A stretch of 64,000 nucleotides of DNA from Viridibacterium curvum (GTDB lineage: Bacteria > Pseudomonadota > Gammaproteobacteria > Burkholderiales > Rhodocyclaceae), in contig NZ_BAABLD010000011.1 in assembly GCF_039544165.1 (NCBI RefSeq), positions 1-64,000 on the forward strand, read 5' to 3'. Positions 17,987 through 27,060 of this stretch are shown here, piece by piece. Made by a program: the position numbers and the translations under genes. Position 1 is the stretch's first letter; each line of letters begins with the position of its first letter. The notes beneath the pieces were generated by a model that saw nothing but the letters and a program-made list of their open reading frames with translations, did no database searches and was not told the DNA's origin.

Positions 17987-18016
17987 CGTGCCAGCCTCGC
18001 TTGCGTGGCTGGCACG
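17987..18016 (+). terminator. Hairpin after the NLP gene
   Basis: CGTGCCAGCC pairs perfectly with GGCTGGCACG across a 10-base loop, 10 bp after the stop codon. No T-run, so it is a weak terminator or mRNA 3'-end structure. Confidence 0.55.
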
Positions 18017-18040
18017 TCGCGGGCGGGACCGGGACTCCCG

Positions 18041-18096
18041 CCCCTCCGCTACAGAGCCCCTCCGCTACAGAGCCCCTCCGTTACAGAGCCCCTTCG
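18041..18096. repeat. 16-bp tandem repeat, three and a half units
   Basis: CCCCTCCGCTACAGAG occurs at 18041, 18057 and, with one change, at 18073, followed by a half unit CCCCTTCG. It sits in the 346-bp gap 17978-18323 between two secreted-protein genes. No gene is supported in that gap. Confidence 0.8.
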
Positions 18097-18323
18097 TGTT
18101 GCAAGGCCAGCGACCGGGCGGGGCTGACCGTTCATCTTCGGTCGGCGCCTGTGCCTGGCGACGATATGCCTTCCGGGCGAGCTTCTGGCGCGATCAGCGC
18201 CCCGCGCTGTGGCGCCCGCCCGTGGTCCGCCTAGCATCTGGGCCGGTGATTCGCCCTGCAGTTTGATTGGCCAGTCACCGCAATTCGCGCCACAAGTCCA
18301 ATACACACTGCACTGCTCAAGAC

Positions 18324-19844
18324 ATGACTCGCCACGCCCTCGCTCGACTGACCCACCTGCTGATCCCTGCTGCGCTTGCTTCGCTTGGCCTCATCAGTTG
18401 CGGTGGCGGCGGAGCATCGAGCGGCACGGCGGCTTCGTCGGCAGGGTCGTCAGTGGCGTCCTCGGTTTCGTCCGCCGCTTCGTCCTCGGTGAGCAGCGCC
18501 AAAAGCTCTTCGATGGCTTCGTCCAGCGCGGCAGCTTCGGCCAGCAGCGCCGCCAGCAGTTCGCAATCGACATCGTCCAGTCAGGCTTCATCTGCTTCAT
18601 CGGCTTCATCGGCCACCTCGAGCAGCGCCACATCCAGCGCGCCGTCTGCTGCATGCGATGCCCTCGAAAACCGCCTGCGTGCGACCACGCTCACGGTCAG
18701 CGGCAAGGCCGCTGTCAATGACGAATACACCCCCGCCATCATCACACCGCGCGCCAATGGCAGCAGCCTGCTGGCCTGGACCGACAGCACGGCCAAGACG
18801 ATTCGCCTTGCCAATCTCGCCAGCAACGACACGCTGGGCAGCAACCTGCCCAACCTCACAGGGCTTGAGGTGCATGCAGGCCTTGCCATCGGCGACGCAG
18901 TGGCACTGGCGGTTGTCGACAACGACCCCGACATCTACTCATCCAAGTACTGCCAGGGCGCCAGCACGCCGAGCAACAACGTGTGCGGCAAGATGGATCT
19001 GGTCAGGCTCGATGGCAGTGGCAACACGCTCACGCGCACAACGTTGACGAAGAAGAACAACGTCGACAGCGTCGGGGCGATCTTCACCTGGTGGTACGCC
19101 CACACCGCGCGCCTGGCCACCGACGGCAGCCGCATCGGCGTCTACTTCCGCTCGGCCGGTTCGTACGAGCGACCCGGCGTGGCGGGTGAAGTCGACATCC
19201 ACGCGGGCGACACGCTGCGCTTCGTCGATGCCAGCACCGGCGCCCTGCAAAGCGGTGGCTGGGAATGGGGTTGCAGCCACAGCTGGTCGGTGCGCCTTGG
19301 CTACAACGGCAGCCGCTGGGGCGCGGCCTGTCACGGCGATGCGTATCCCAACGCGTTGCAGGTGGCTCGCCTGAGCTCGCCAACGGCGGCTTCGTCAAAC
19401 CTGCAATGGCAGGGCAGCACGGATGCGACGCAGCGCGCGCTGGGCGGTCTGGTGCCTGCGAGCGATGGTTTCTGGATCAACTACGTGCAGCCCGGCAACA
19501 GCCTGCAGCTGGCCAAGGTGCCAAACAGCGGCACCGCGCTGACGCAGCAGGTAAGCATCAGCGCAGCCACAGGCATGGATGCGACCTACCCCTTCCGCCC
19601 CTACATGGCGGCCTATGGCAGCGACAAACTCCTGCTGGGCTGGAAGGCGAGCGGCAAGCTGGTGCTCGCTGTGGCCAGCGCCACCACGGGCGCGGTGCTT
19701 GAGGGCCCTGTCACGACCAACCTGAACATCGACAGGTTCCAGGACATGGTCACCGCCCCGAATGGCGACGTGGTGTGGGCCTACAGCCGTGGTGACACCC
19801 GCATCGACGTCAATCGCGTCGCAAGCTGCAAGCTCGCCAACTGA
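18324..19844 (+). CDS. Ser-rich-spacer surface lipoprotein, beta-propeller-like
   Basis: 506 residues. The lipobox is LISC followed by GGGG, then a long low-complexity Ser/Ala spacer (about residues 34-110). The body is beta-rich with repeated patterns such as LAWTDS, LLGWKASG and VWAYSRGD, suggesting blades of a propeller; this is a structural guess. The Cys-poly-Gly-Ser-spacer architecture is typical of exported CAZymes and surface proteins of polysaccharide degraders. The ATG at 18324 is chosen as it gives the lipoprotein signal. A substrate-binding or enzymatic role cannot be assigned. Confidence 0.65.
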   Translation: MTRHALARLTHLLIPAALASLGLISCGGGGASSGTAASSAGSSVASSVSSAASSSVSSAKSSSMASSSAAASASSAASSSQSTSSSQASSASSASSATSSSATSSAPSAACDALENRLRATTLTVSGKAAVNDEYTPAIITPRANGSSLLAWTDSTAKTIRLANLASNDTLGSNLPNLTGLEVHAGLAIGDAVALAVVDNDPDIYSSKYCQGASTPSNNVCGKMDLVRLDGSGNTLTRTTLTKKNNVDSVGAIFTWWYAHTARLATDGSRIGVYFRSAGSYERPGVAGEVDIHAGDTLRFVDASTGALQSGGWEWGCSHSWSVRLGYNGSRWGAACHGDAYPNALQVARLSSPTAASSNLQWQGSTDATQRALGGLVPASDGFWINYVQPGNSLQLAKVPNSGTALTQQVSISAATGMDATYPFRPYMAAYGSDKLLLGWKASGKLVLAVASATTGAVLEGPVTTNLNIDRFQDMVTAPNGDVVWAYSRGDTRIDVNRVASCKLAN

Positions 19845-20090
19845 GTCGACGGCGAGTCTTGCGTTCGAGCATTCGCCTGCATGTCGCGCTTCTGCTTGCA
19901 GCCCCGGTGATGCCTGCGATGCGTCAACCGGGTTCGGGGGCAGACAGGGTTGTCGCTTCGCTGTGAAGCAGCGCGACACGCCGCTGGACAGGCATGGGGC
20001 GCAGGCGTCAGGATTCGCGGCGATGGCACGCCACCGCTATGCCATGCCTGACCCATCCCACTTCATCGCACATGCAGAGAGGACATGCCC

Positions 20091-20555
20091 ATGAAACAAC
20101 CCATCATCCTGGTTGCCCTGGCTTGGGGCTTGATCGCGCCGACAGGCGCTGGCGCCGCGGATACCTGCCCTTACACGGCGGAGTATCTCTCGGAGCAACT
20201 GGGCGTGAAGCTCAAGGTGGTGACACAGATGCGCGGCATGCTGGGCCCGGCTTGCGAGTATGCGGATGACAAACGCACGCTGAAGATTGCGGTCGACGCC
20301 GGCCCCAACCCGGCCCCGTCGGCAGAGGCCTGGCGCAAGATGTCGAGCCCGCCGAAAACCGTGTGGAAGGCGGTGCCGGGCGATGCAGACAAGGCGGTGG
20401 TGCTGGAGTCGTATCCGAATGGCGACCCGTACCCGGCCGTGAGTTATGAGCGCAAGAACTGGCTGGTGGACATCAATGTGTTGGGCGTGCGAGGTGCGGC
20501 CGCCGTGGCGCAATGGAATGGCAAGCTGCTCAAGCTCAAACGTCTGCCACAGTGA
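20091..20555 (+). CDS. Small periplasmic protein of unknown function
   Basis: 154 residues with a signal peptide ending GAGAADTCPY. The mature part has two Cys (DTCPY and GPACEYA) probably joined, and a beta-rich pattern. The start could also be the ATG two codons earlier (20085); a GGAGAGGAC-like run lies upstream. I do not recognise the family. Confidence 0.55.
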   Translation: MKQPIILVALAWGLIAPTGAGAADTCPYTAEYLSEQLGVKLKVVTQMRGMLGPACEYADDKRTLKIAVDAGPNPAPSAEAWRKMSSPPKTVWKAVPGDADKAVVLESYPNGDPYPAVSYERKNWLVDINVLGVRGAAAVAQWNGKLLKLKRLPQ

Positions 20556-20561
20556 GCGCGG

Positions 20562-20583
20562 GGGTGCATCGGGTGATGCACCC
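20562..20583 (+). terminator. Hairpin after the 20091 gene
   Basis: GGGTGCATC and GATGCACCC form a 9-bp perfect stem with a 4-base loop, 7 bp past the stop codon. There is no T-run. Confidence 0.5.
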
Positions 20584-20700
20584 GCAGGCCACGGCCCAAA
20601 AGCGCGCAGCCCGGTCAGCGTGTTGCGCGGCGCGTCGGTACGTTCGCCCGGTCGTTCTTGGACCAGGCTGCGGACAGGACAATCAGGAACGGAGCAGAAC

Positions 20701-21528
20701 TTGGCAACAAGCCCGAAGGAAATCAAACAGCTTCTGGATCAGTTGATCGAGCGTAAGAGTCTGCCGTTTGACGAAGTGCTCGCTATTTTCGCGGGCAAGG
20801 GCGGCAAGCTGCGACAGGATGCGGTGCGGGAGCGCCTGAATTTTCTGTGTAACGAAAATCTGTTCGTGCTGCTCGATCAGGCCGGCTCGGCGGTGTCGTG
20901 GAACGAGGATGCGCCTTTCCAGTCGCCAGCAGCCTTCACGCTGCGCTTCGTGGGCATTGCGGGGCGTGAAGAGGTCTACGCGCGCAACTTCGCCGACATC
21001 CTTGACGCGCGGGATGTTCAGGCGGTTGTGCCGGGCTATGTCTGGGCAGGTCTTAAGCGGCGCAGTGAATTGCGCATTGTGGGTGAGCAGGCGACGGCGA
21101 CGCTGCTCGCCGAGCGCTTGCGCGCGTTCACGCATCAGTTCGCCTTTCACCTCGTCACGCGGCAGCACGAGCGGATCGCTCCGCTGTTCTCGCCCAAAGC
21201 GGTGAAAGGCCAGACGCTGGAGACGCTGCTGACGCGCATCAGCAAACTGGAGACCGAGTACGGCCCCTTCGACTACTTCGATCACGTGCAGGTGATCCAG
21301 GTGCTCAATGGCGACACGTCGATGGTGAAGGATTCGGATGGCAACGTCAGGATGGATCTTCCGAAAAGCATCCCGCGCGAGGCGATCCGTGGCTGGTCGG
21401 AATTCCAGATCATCAGTGTGCGCACACCGCATGGCATGTCTGTGCATGAGATGACGGTCGCACTGAAGATCGTGGAAGAAGGGGGATTCTTCCGCATTGC
21501 CGATGCCACAGCCGGCAGCGGGTACTGA
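20701..21528 (+). CDS. Cytoplasmic protein of unknown function (TTG start)
   Basis: 275 residues from TTG at 20701, which follows GGAACGGAGC. No signal or membrane segment. The N-terminus (SPKEIKQLLDQLIERKSLPFDEVLAIF) is helical and may form a winged-helix-like unit with RQDAVRERLNFLCNE; the rest is mixed. I know no family. It is followed by a good terminator at 21669. An upstream ATG would need to read through the hairpin at 20562, so TTG is preferred. Confidence 0.55.
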   Translation: MATSPKEIKQLLDQLIERKSLPFDEVLAIFAGKGGKLRQDAVRERLNFLCNENLFVLLDQAGSAVSWNEDAPFQSPAAFTLRFVGIAGREEVYARNFADILDARDVQAVVPGYVWAGLKRRSELRIVGEQATATLLAERLRAFTHQFAFHLVTRQHERIAPLFSPKAVKGQTLETLLTRISKLETEYGPFDYFDHVQVIQVLNGDTSMVKDSDGNVRMDLPKSIPREAIRGWSEFQIISVRTPHGMSVHEMTVALKIVEEGGFFRIADATAGSGY

Positions 21529-21668
21529 GCAAACAGTGGATGCAGGGGGCTGTACCGGTGGGCTGTGTCGGTGGGCTGTCGCAGCGCACGGAAACCGCCC
21601 TACTCCGCCGCTTGCGGGTTAATGCAGGCAACGTCATGCCTTGCGGCCAGGGCCCGCATCACCCAAAC

Positions 21669-21694
21669 GCCCGCCAGATTGGCGGGCTTTTTTT
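21669..21694 (+). terminator. Strong terminator after the 20701 gene
   Basis: GCCCGCC, loop AGATT, GGCGGGC, then seven T. It lies 140 bp past the stop codon and closes the transcript before the next gene's leader. The remainder of the 381-bp gap 21529-21909 holds nothing else I can support. Confidence 0.8.
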
Positions 21695-21909
21695 GGCCGC
21701 TCGTCCAGAAAATCGAGAAAAGCAGCACCCGCTATCGCTCGCAGCGCCACGCGACCGCCGCATTCTCCCTTCGATCCACCGGGTCGATGGCCGCATCGGA
21801 GCCGATGCAAAAATTCTGCCTTGAAGGAGCAAGTCCCTCGGCGATAGCCGTCATGGACTCGCTGCGCAGACTATCGACATCCCCCCACGCTTCAGCCAGG
21901 AACCCCGGA

Positions 21910-23991
21910 ATGAATTCGAACACCCGCTACGGGCCATCCGCCCTCATGTGCCTGATTTTCGCCACCACGCTTGCCGCCTGCGGCGGTGGGGGTGGCAGTG
22001 GCGGCACGAACGACAGCACGAGCAGCGTAGAAAGTGCCGACGCTGCTGCCACCGCCCTGGCCAGGAGCAGGAGCAAGAGCAGCGTGGCCAGCAGCGCAAG
22101 CAGCAGCCTCGCAGCGAGTGCCAGCAGTAGCAGTGCAGGTAGCAGTGCCAGCAGTACGGCCAGCAGCGTTGCCAGTAGTGTTACGAGTAGCGTGGGGAGC
22201 AGCAGCCTGAGCAGTGCCTCCAGCAGCACGGCGACGGCAGTAGTTGACCAGGGCACGACGACGACGGTGTGGGCGAGCACGACGCCGACCAAGCCCGCTG
22301 TCACTGCCGGTACCTGGCGCGCCGCTGGGCCAGACCCTTCGAACTCGGGCTTCAAGCTGGTGAAGGAGTCGGCGCACTTCGCTTTCTATTCGGACGAGAC
22401 CGTATCCGACGCGGATCTGACGCTGGCCGCAGACACGCTGGAGAACACGGTGTGGCAGAACCTGTTCAACGCGAACCTGTTCATGCCCGAGCCCTATTAC
22501 AACAAGACCGACAAGATCAAGGCGGCAGTGCACATCCATTCGGGCTGGGGCCTCACGGGCGGCGCATGGGTCGATACGGCGGGTTTGCTGCACCTGGGGA
22601 TGTGGATCGGGCCGGGCGCACTGCAGGACCACTGGGGGCTCACGCACGAGTTCACGCACGGCTGGCAGTCGTGGGCTGCCAATGTCGGCGGCATGGCCTG
22701 CAACACGGCCAACACCTGCGGCTGGATCTTCGAGAGCCACGCCAACTTCACGCCGCATCAGCTGCCCGAGTACCAGAGCAACGTGCATTGCTCGGAGATG
22801 CTGGCCAACATGCCGCACCTGTATCTGGGCTCGACGCGCGACCGCTACTGCAACTGGCAGTTCATGGAGTTCCTCAAGGACAAGTACGGACCAGAGGCCG
22901 TCACCCAGATCTGGACCACGGCGGGCTCGGACCCTTTCACCAACATCCAGAAGTCACGCGGCTGGAGCATTGCGCAGCTCAACGACTTCATGGGTGACTG
23001 GGCCATGCACAACGTGGTGTGGGACTACAAGGCGACGCCGACTGCCTTCCGCAACACCTACGGCAACATCACGCTGACGGATCGGGCCGAGCGCATGCGG
23101 CGCCTGATGCCGCTGGAGGCGCTCGACAGCAACTGGACCAGCAACCGCCGCTTTGTCTCGCCGTTCTACGGCGCGCCGCAACGCTTTGGCTACAACGTCG
23201 TACGCCTGTATCCGGAGAGCGGTGCGAGCACCGTCACGGTGAAGTTCAGGGGCGACAATCCGTCAGGCTCGGATGCGGACTTCCGCTGGGGGCTGGTGGC
23301 CACCAACACAGGCTTCACCTCGGCACGCTACAGCGCGCTGCAGAAGGGGCTGGATGGCGATCTGACCTTCAAGGTGAATGCGGGCGAGCCCTTGTTCCTG
23401 GTGGTGACGGCGACGCCCTCGGTGTTCAAGACCATTGTCTGGGATCAGGACTACGCAACGATCCGGCGCTATCGCTACATGATCGAGGTGGCGAATGCAT
23501 GGCCGCAGGGCTTCCAGAACGGGCAGCGCGATGCCTGCCCCTCGGGTACGGCGCGTCACAGCAACGGCGGTGGTTGCGCACCCGGCAGCACGCCTGCCAC
23601 GGTGTATGTGGGCCCCTATGCCACCATTCTGCCGGGCGGCAGTGCCTCAGGCACGGCACGCATCGAAGACCAGGCGATCATCGCCAATGGCTCGGTGAGC
23701 GGTGGCACCGTGGGCGGCCTGAGCATCATCGGCATGACGGGCAGCCCCTGGGGCAACAACAGCTTCACAGTGTCGGGCGCAGCACAGGTCCGCACCACCT
23801 TCTACCCGCTGGGCTTCTTCGAGGCCAACCAGGGCGCCTCTGGCAACCTGAACCTCTACGGCGATGTGGAATACCGTGGCACCGGCCTGAACCTCGGCAC
23901 CGGCAACCGCAGCGGCTTCGTCGACAGCACTTCCACAGTAGGCTCAGGCACCGACATCAACAGCAAGACGACGCTGGTCTGGCGGCCATGA
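21910..23991 (+). CDS. Secreted gluzincin metallopeptidase, Svx/AvrXca-like candidate
   Basis: 693 residues: lipoprotein signal with lipobox LAAC followed by a Gly run and Ser/Ala spacer (to about 110), then a peptidase-like domain. HEFTH (246-250) is the HExxH zinc motif, and E275 in the WIFESHANF stretch fits the third ligand of gluzincins. A plant-pathogen family with this HEFTH...ESHA pattern is the Svx/AvrXca virulence proteins; I assign it with moderate confidence from memory. The C-terminal part (about 540-693) is a separate beta-rich domain, perhaps carbohydrate-binding. ATG 21910 is preferred because a terminator lies between it and the longer GTG start. Confidence 0.7.
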   Translation: MNSNTRYGPSALMCLIFATTLAACGGGGGSGGTNDSTSSVESADAAATALARSRSKSSVASSASSSLAASASSSSAGSSASSTASSVASSVTSSVGSSSLSSASSSTATAVVDQGTTTTVWASTTPTKPAVTAGTWRAAGPDPSNSGFKLVKESAHFAFYSDETVSDADLTLAADTLENTVWQNLFNANLFMPEPYYNKTDKIKAAVHIHSGWGLTGGAWVDTAGLLHLGMWIGPGALQDHWGLTHEFTHGWQSWAANVGGMACNTANTCGWIFESHANFTPHQLPEYQSNVHCSEMLANMPHLYLGSTRDRYCNWQFMEFLKDKYGPEAVTQIWTTAGSDPFTNIQKSRGWSIAQLNDFMGDWAMHNVVWDYKATPTAFRNTYGNITLTDRAERMRRLMPLEALDSNWTSNRRFVSPFYGAPQRFGYNVVRLYPESGASTVTVKFRGDNPSGSDADFRWGLVATNTGFTSARYSALQKGLDGDLTFKVNAGEPLFLVVTATPSVFKTIVWDQDYATIRRYRYMIEVANAWPQGFQNGQRDACPSGTARHSNGGGCAPGSTPATVYVGPYATILPGGSASGTARIEDQAIIANGSVSGGTVGGLSIIGMTGSPWGNNSFTVSGAAQVRTTFYPLGFFEANQGASGNLNLYGDVEYRGTGLNLGTGNRSGFVDSTSTVGSGTDINSKTTLVWRP

Positions 23992-24018
23992 GGGCAGCAA
24001 CGCTTCGCTCGCTGGTCG

Positions 24019-24142
24019 GCAGTTACCGATAACTGCAGCCCGCAGCGAAGCAGCCCTCACCCGGCGCTTCGCGCCACCCACTCCCGCAGGGAGATGGTGG
24101 TCATGGCCCCTCTCCCGGCGGGAGAGGGGTTGGGGTGAGGGC
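24019..24142. repeat. Convergent intergenic repeat with GC palindrome, copy C
   Basis: Contains a small hairpin GCAGTTA/TAACTGC (24019-24036) and the palindrome GCCCCTCTCCC/GGGAGAGGGG (24106-24130) with the G-rich tail of the elements at 402 and 1481. It lies between two convergent genes and can serve as a bidirectional terminator-like structure. Confidence 0.65.
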
Positions 24143-24169
24143 TGGTTTGTGGCGCGCAGCGGCTGACGA

Positions 24170-24619
24170 TCAGGGGTCAAGTGCCGCAGTGGGGGCCATC
24201 AGGCTCTCCCGCTGCCGATAGAACCAGGCGATGTCCAAGGCAGAGAGGATGCGGTACTTCTCGGAGCCGGCGTAGCGCAGCACTTCTTCATGCAACGGGC
24301 GCTGCAAGCCTTTGGCCCAGTCGTCGAATTGGCGGATGCTGTCGACGAGCCCACCGGCCGAGGCGCCGAGGATCAGGCCTTTCGAGCGTTGCGCATGATT
24401 GGCGATGAAGAACGAACCGCCCTGCCCCAGCTTCCACCATCCGGTTCTGCCATTGATGAGCACGCCAGAGGTCTGCGCCATCACGTAGTCGACGTCCACC
24501 ACCCACTCGGTGCGGGAATACGCTTTAAGCAGGCGCACCCTCCAGCCGCTCGGTCCGCTGTAAGAGCACCAGACGTTCCGGTTGCTGTAATTCACGATCT
24601 TGTTGGCGATGGTGTACAT
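24170..24619 (-). CDS. Small unknown protein downstream of the GH44 gene
   Basis: 149 residues from ATG 24619, which follows a strong GGAGG ribosome site. It lacks a signal peptide and membrane helices. Trp and Tyr are frequent (WWKLGQGGSFF, RTEWVVDVDY), suggesting a beta-rich fold. No family is recognised. It reads in the same direction as the GH44 gene, 103 bp after it, but a hairpin stands between them. Confidence 0.5.
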   Translation of the reverse strand: MYTIANKIVNYSNRNVWCSYSGPSGWRVRLLKAYSRTEWVVDVDYVMAQTSGVLINGRTGWWKLGQGGSFFIANHAQRSKGLILGASAGGLVDSIRQFDDWAKGLQRPLHEEVLRYAGSEKYRILSALDIAWFYRQRESLMAPTAALDP

Positions 24620-24693
24620 GTGCTCCTCCGGTGGCTTGTCGGTCTGCTCTTATGGTTGCGGCGCGGTACGGTGACGAAGACTTGCCTACTCTC

Positions 24694-24714
24694 GCGCAGC
24701 CCTGTGAGCTGCGC
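24694..24714 (-). terminator. Hairpin after the GH44 gene
   Basis: GCGCAGC and GCTGCGC, perfect 7-bp stem with a 7-base loop, 9 bp past the stop codon. No T-run. Confidence 0.5.
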
Positions 24715-24722
24715 GGTGTCGC

Positions 24723-26618
24723 TCAGGGTTCCAGCACGAGGGTGCTCACGCTGTAGGCCGGCATGGCGTACTGGAAGGCGTTGATCTGTGTGAGGGTGAT
24801 CGTGCCGGCGGCCTGCGGCACCGATGAGGCGGCGGTAAGCTGGAACACCTTCGCACGCGCGAAGCGCCGCGTATGCCATATGCGCAGTGCGGCGGTCTGG
24901 CTGCTGGCGGTCTTGTTGATGACAACGAGCACCATGCGGTCTGCGCTGCCGGCGTCAACGCTGGCGTAGACGCTACTGTCGGCCACATTGGTGGTGCTGG
25001 CTGCGATGCTGGTATCGCCAAAGCTGCCGTTGACGCCATCGTAGTTGCGGAACATTTCGAAGGCGCCCCAGGCGAAGGAGTCGTTGCTGCCGGTGAGACT
25101 CCAGAAGGAGGCGGCGAAGACACCTTCGCGGCCGAAAATGCCCAGTGTGTCGGCCTGTGCGATGCCGCCGGAGATGTGTTGCGAGCCGCCATGGTTGTAC
25201 TCCGAGATCGACAGGCGCGTGCCGGGGTAGCTGGCAGCGATCTTCTCGCGCAACCTCGGGATGAGGCGGATGGCGCCATTCCATTGCCCGATCCAGCTCT
25301 GTTCGGTGTAGCCGGCGTCCCACAGGGAGCGTGGCGCCTGCATGCGGGCGGCGTTGAGGCTGGCGTCGCTGCCGGTGGCATCGTTGGTGATGCGTGTGCC
25401 GGCAGCGTTGGTGGCTTCGGAATACCAGTGCACATCCAGCACATCAAGCAAGCGTTTGCCGGCGCTGGTATGCGCAGCAGACATCTGCTGCAGGTAGTAG
25501 GTGATGAAGTCTCGGCCTGCGGCGTCGGGGGCGTCCTGCAAGGTCACCATGCCTTGCCAACCGTAGTTGACGGGACCAAACACGATGGCCTGCGGTACCA
25601 CGCTCTTGATGGCGTCCGCATACAGGGAGCTCCGCTGCACCATCTCGGCGTAGGTCGCCTTGTTGCCTGCGCTGCCGCTGGCGTCGCCACGAATGCGCGG
25701 GTGAGTGCTGGCCCACAGGTCGGGCTCGTTATCGAGCGAGTAGAAGATGGTGCGTGTGGCGTCGCTGCGCGCACCGGGAAAGCTCTTGTCGATGAAGTTC
25801 ACGAACTCGTCCTGGTAGACGTAGGCGTCCGTGGTCGAAGGCGTCAGCGACAGGGCCGAGCCCTTCTTGGGCAGGCTTTGCTTGAAGCGGGTGGCGAGGT
25901 AGTTGCTGCCGGACTGGTTGACGTCACCGCCGCCACTCTTGTCAGCCGCCACGTAGCCGGCAATCGGCACGGTGATGAGCATGGCGGCGTTGTTGGCGTG
26001 GGCCGTGGTGATTGACGGCGTGACGGCTGCGCCCGGCGTGTTGCTATTCGAGAGGTAGCCGTCGTTCTGGTTGTACCAGTCGGTGCCGGCGTTGCTGGCA
26101 TTGGTCTCCCAGTTGTAGGCGGTCCAGCGGTTGCCGCCAAGGCGGCTGAGGGTAAGGTTCTTCGGGTGGGCGGCAGCAAAGTCGTGGAAATTGTTGCCGT
26201 AGATGAATCGCGAGATGGGCGCGACGTTCTGGTCGCTGCGGATGGTGAAACTCACGGCGCCAGCAACGGGTGTATCGGGGGTGATGATGGCGCCCGTCAC
26301 AGAACTGTTCGCGGCACTGCTGCTCGATGTGGCGGCCGCGCTGCTCACTGCGGAGGAGGATGACGAGGAGGACGTCAGGGCACTCGATGCGAAACTGGAG
26401 GCTGCAGCGCTACTGATGGCACTGCTCGCGGCGCTGGCAGCCTGGCTGCTTGCGCTCGCGCTGGCGGCCGAGCTGGTACTGGAAAACTGGTTGGGTTGCG
26501 TGCCCGTGGAGGAGCCTCCCGAGCCCCCTCCACCGCCGCAGGCCGCAAGCGAAGCACAGAGCGCCAGCAACAGGGCCGCGATGGGACGGTGAACGAGACA
26601 ACGAACGTGGTGGGGCAT
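24723..26618 (-). CDS. Secreted glycoside hydrolase family 44 (endoglucanase/xyloglucanase)
   Basis: 631 residues. Lipoprotein signal with lipobox LAAC followed by a Gly run and a long Ser/Ala spacer (to about 110), then a GH44 catalytic domain. Hallmarks: FIYGNNFHDF, RLGGNRWTAYNWE, YSLDNEPDLW with E298 as acid/base, and LSISEYNHGG with E473 as nucleophile, all at the expected positions. GH44 enzymes cut beta-1,4-glucan and xyloglucan. The start ATG at 26618 has GGAGA upstream. The lipid anchor implies surface display rather than free secretion. No carbohydrate-binding module is seen. The 442-bp gap 26619-27060 is divergent promoter space only. Confidence 0.9.
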   Translation of the reverse strand: MPHHVRCLVHRPIAALLLALCASLAACGGGGGSGGSSTGTQPNQFSSTSSAASASASSQAASAASSAISSAAASSFASSALTSSSSSSSAVSSAAATSSSSAANSSVTGAIITPDTPVAGAVSFTIRSDQNVAPISRFIYGNNFHDFAAAHPKNLTLSRLGGNRWTAYNWETNASNAGTDWYNQNDGYLSNSNTPGAAVTPSITTAHANNAAMLITVPIAGYVAADKSGGGDVNQSGSNYLATRFKQSLPKKGSALSLTPSTTDAYVYQDEFVNFIDKSFPGARSDATRTIFYSLDNEPDLWASTHPRIRGDASGSAGNKATYAEMVQRSSLYADAIKSVVPQAIVFGPVNYGWQGMVTLQDAPDAAGRDFITYYLQQMSAAHTSAGKRLLDVLDVHWYSEATNAAGTRITNDATGSDASLNAARMQAPRSLWDAGYTEQSWIGQWNGAIRLIPRLREKIAASYPGTRLSISEYNHGGSQHISGGIAQADTLGIFGREGVFAASFWSLTGSNDSFAWGAFEMFRNYDGVNGSFGDTSIAASTTNVADSSVYASVDAGSADRMVLVVINKTASSQTAALRIWHTRRFARAKVFQLTAASSVPQAAGTITLTQINAFQYAMPAYSVSTLVLEP

Positions 26619-27060
26619 GGCAGGACTCTCCGGGAGCGGCCGATCTTCGCCGGCGCAATACAGTGCAGCGTTCGCCTGCATTTTGCGCAATGTGCAACGG
26701 CAGTTCGTGAAGCATCGGGCGAACGGCCCATCCGGGTTTCCGGGCGCCGAGGTAGCGGGAACCATGCGCCGCCTGTCGCGGCTGAGGGGCCGCTCGTTTG
26801 GAAATCCTCTGGAATGGGTGTCCTGGTACGGCCGCCACAGAGTGCTCGAACCCACCGGAAACATCCCGCCTGCAGAAGCTGAGGCAAACTACTACAGACA
26901 GCTTGGCACTCAGCCCGTCTCGACGGACTGCCCTCTCCCCCCGCCACCGAAGCCGAGGCGATTCAAACTGCGCGACGACGGAACCTTGACAAATCATGGC
27001 CTACAAAATCCACCGGTTCAGGCCCGAACCATTAATGAGGTCGACGTGTTAGCCGTACGC

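Noticed and set aside
18041..18096. Tandem repeat considered as a CRISPR array
   Set aside because: The units are 16 bp, contiguous and without spacers.
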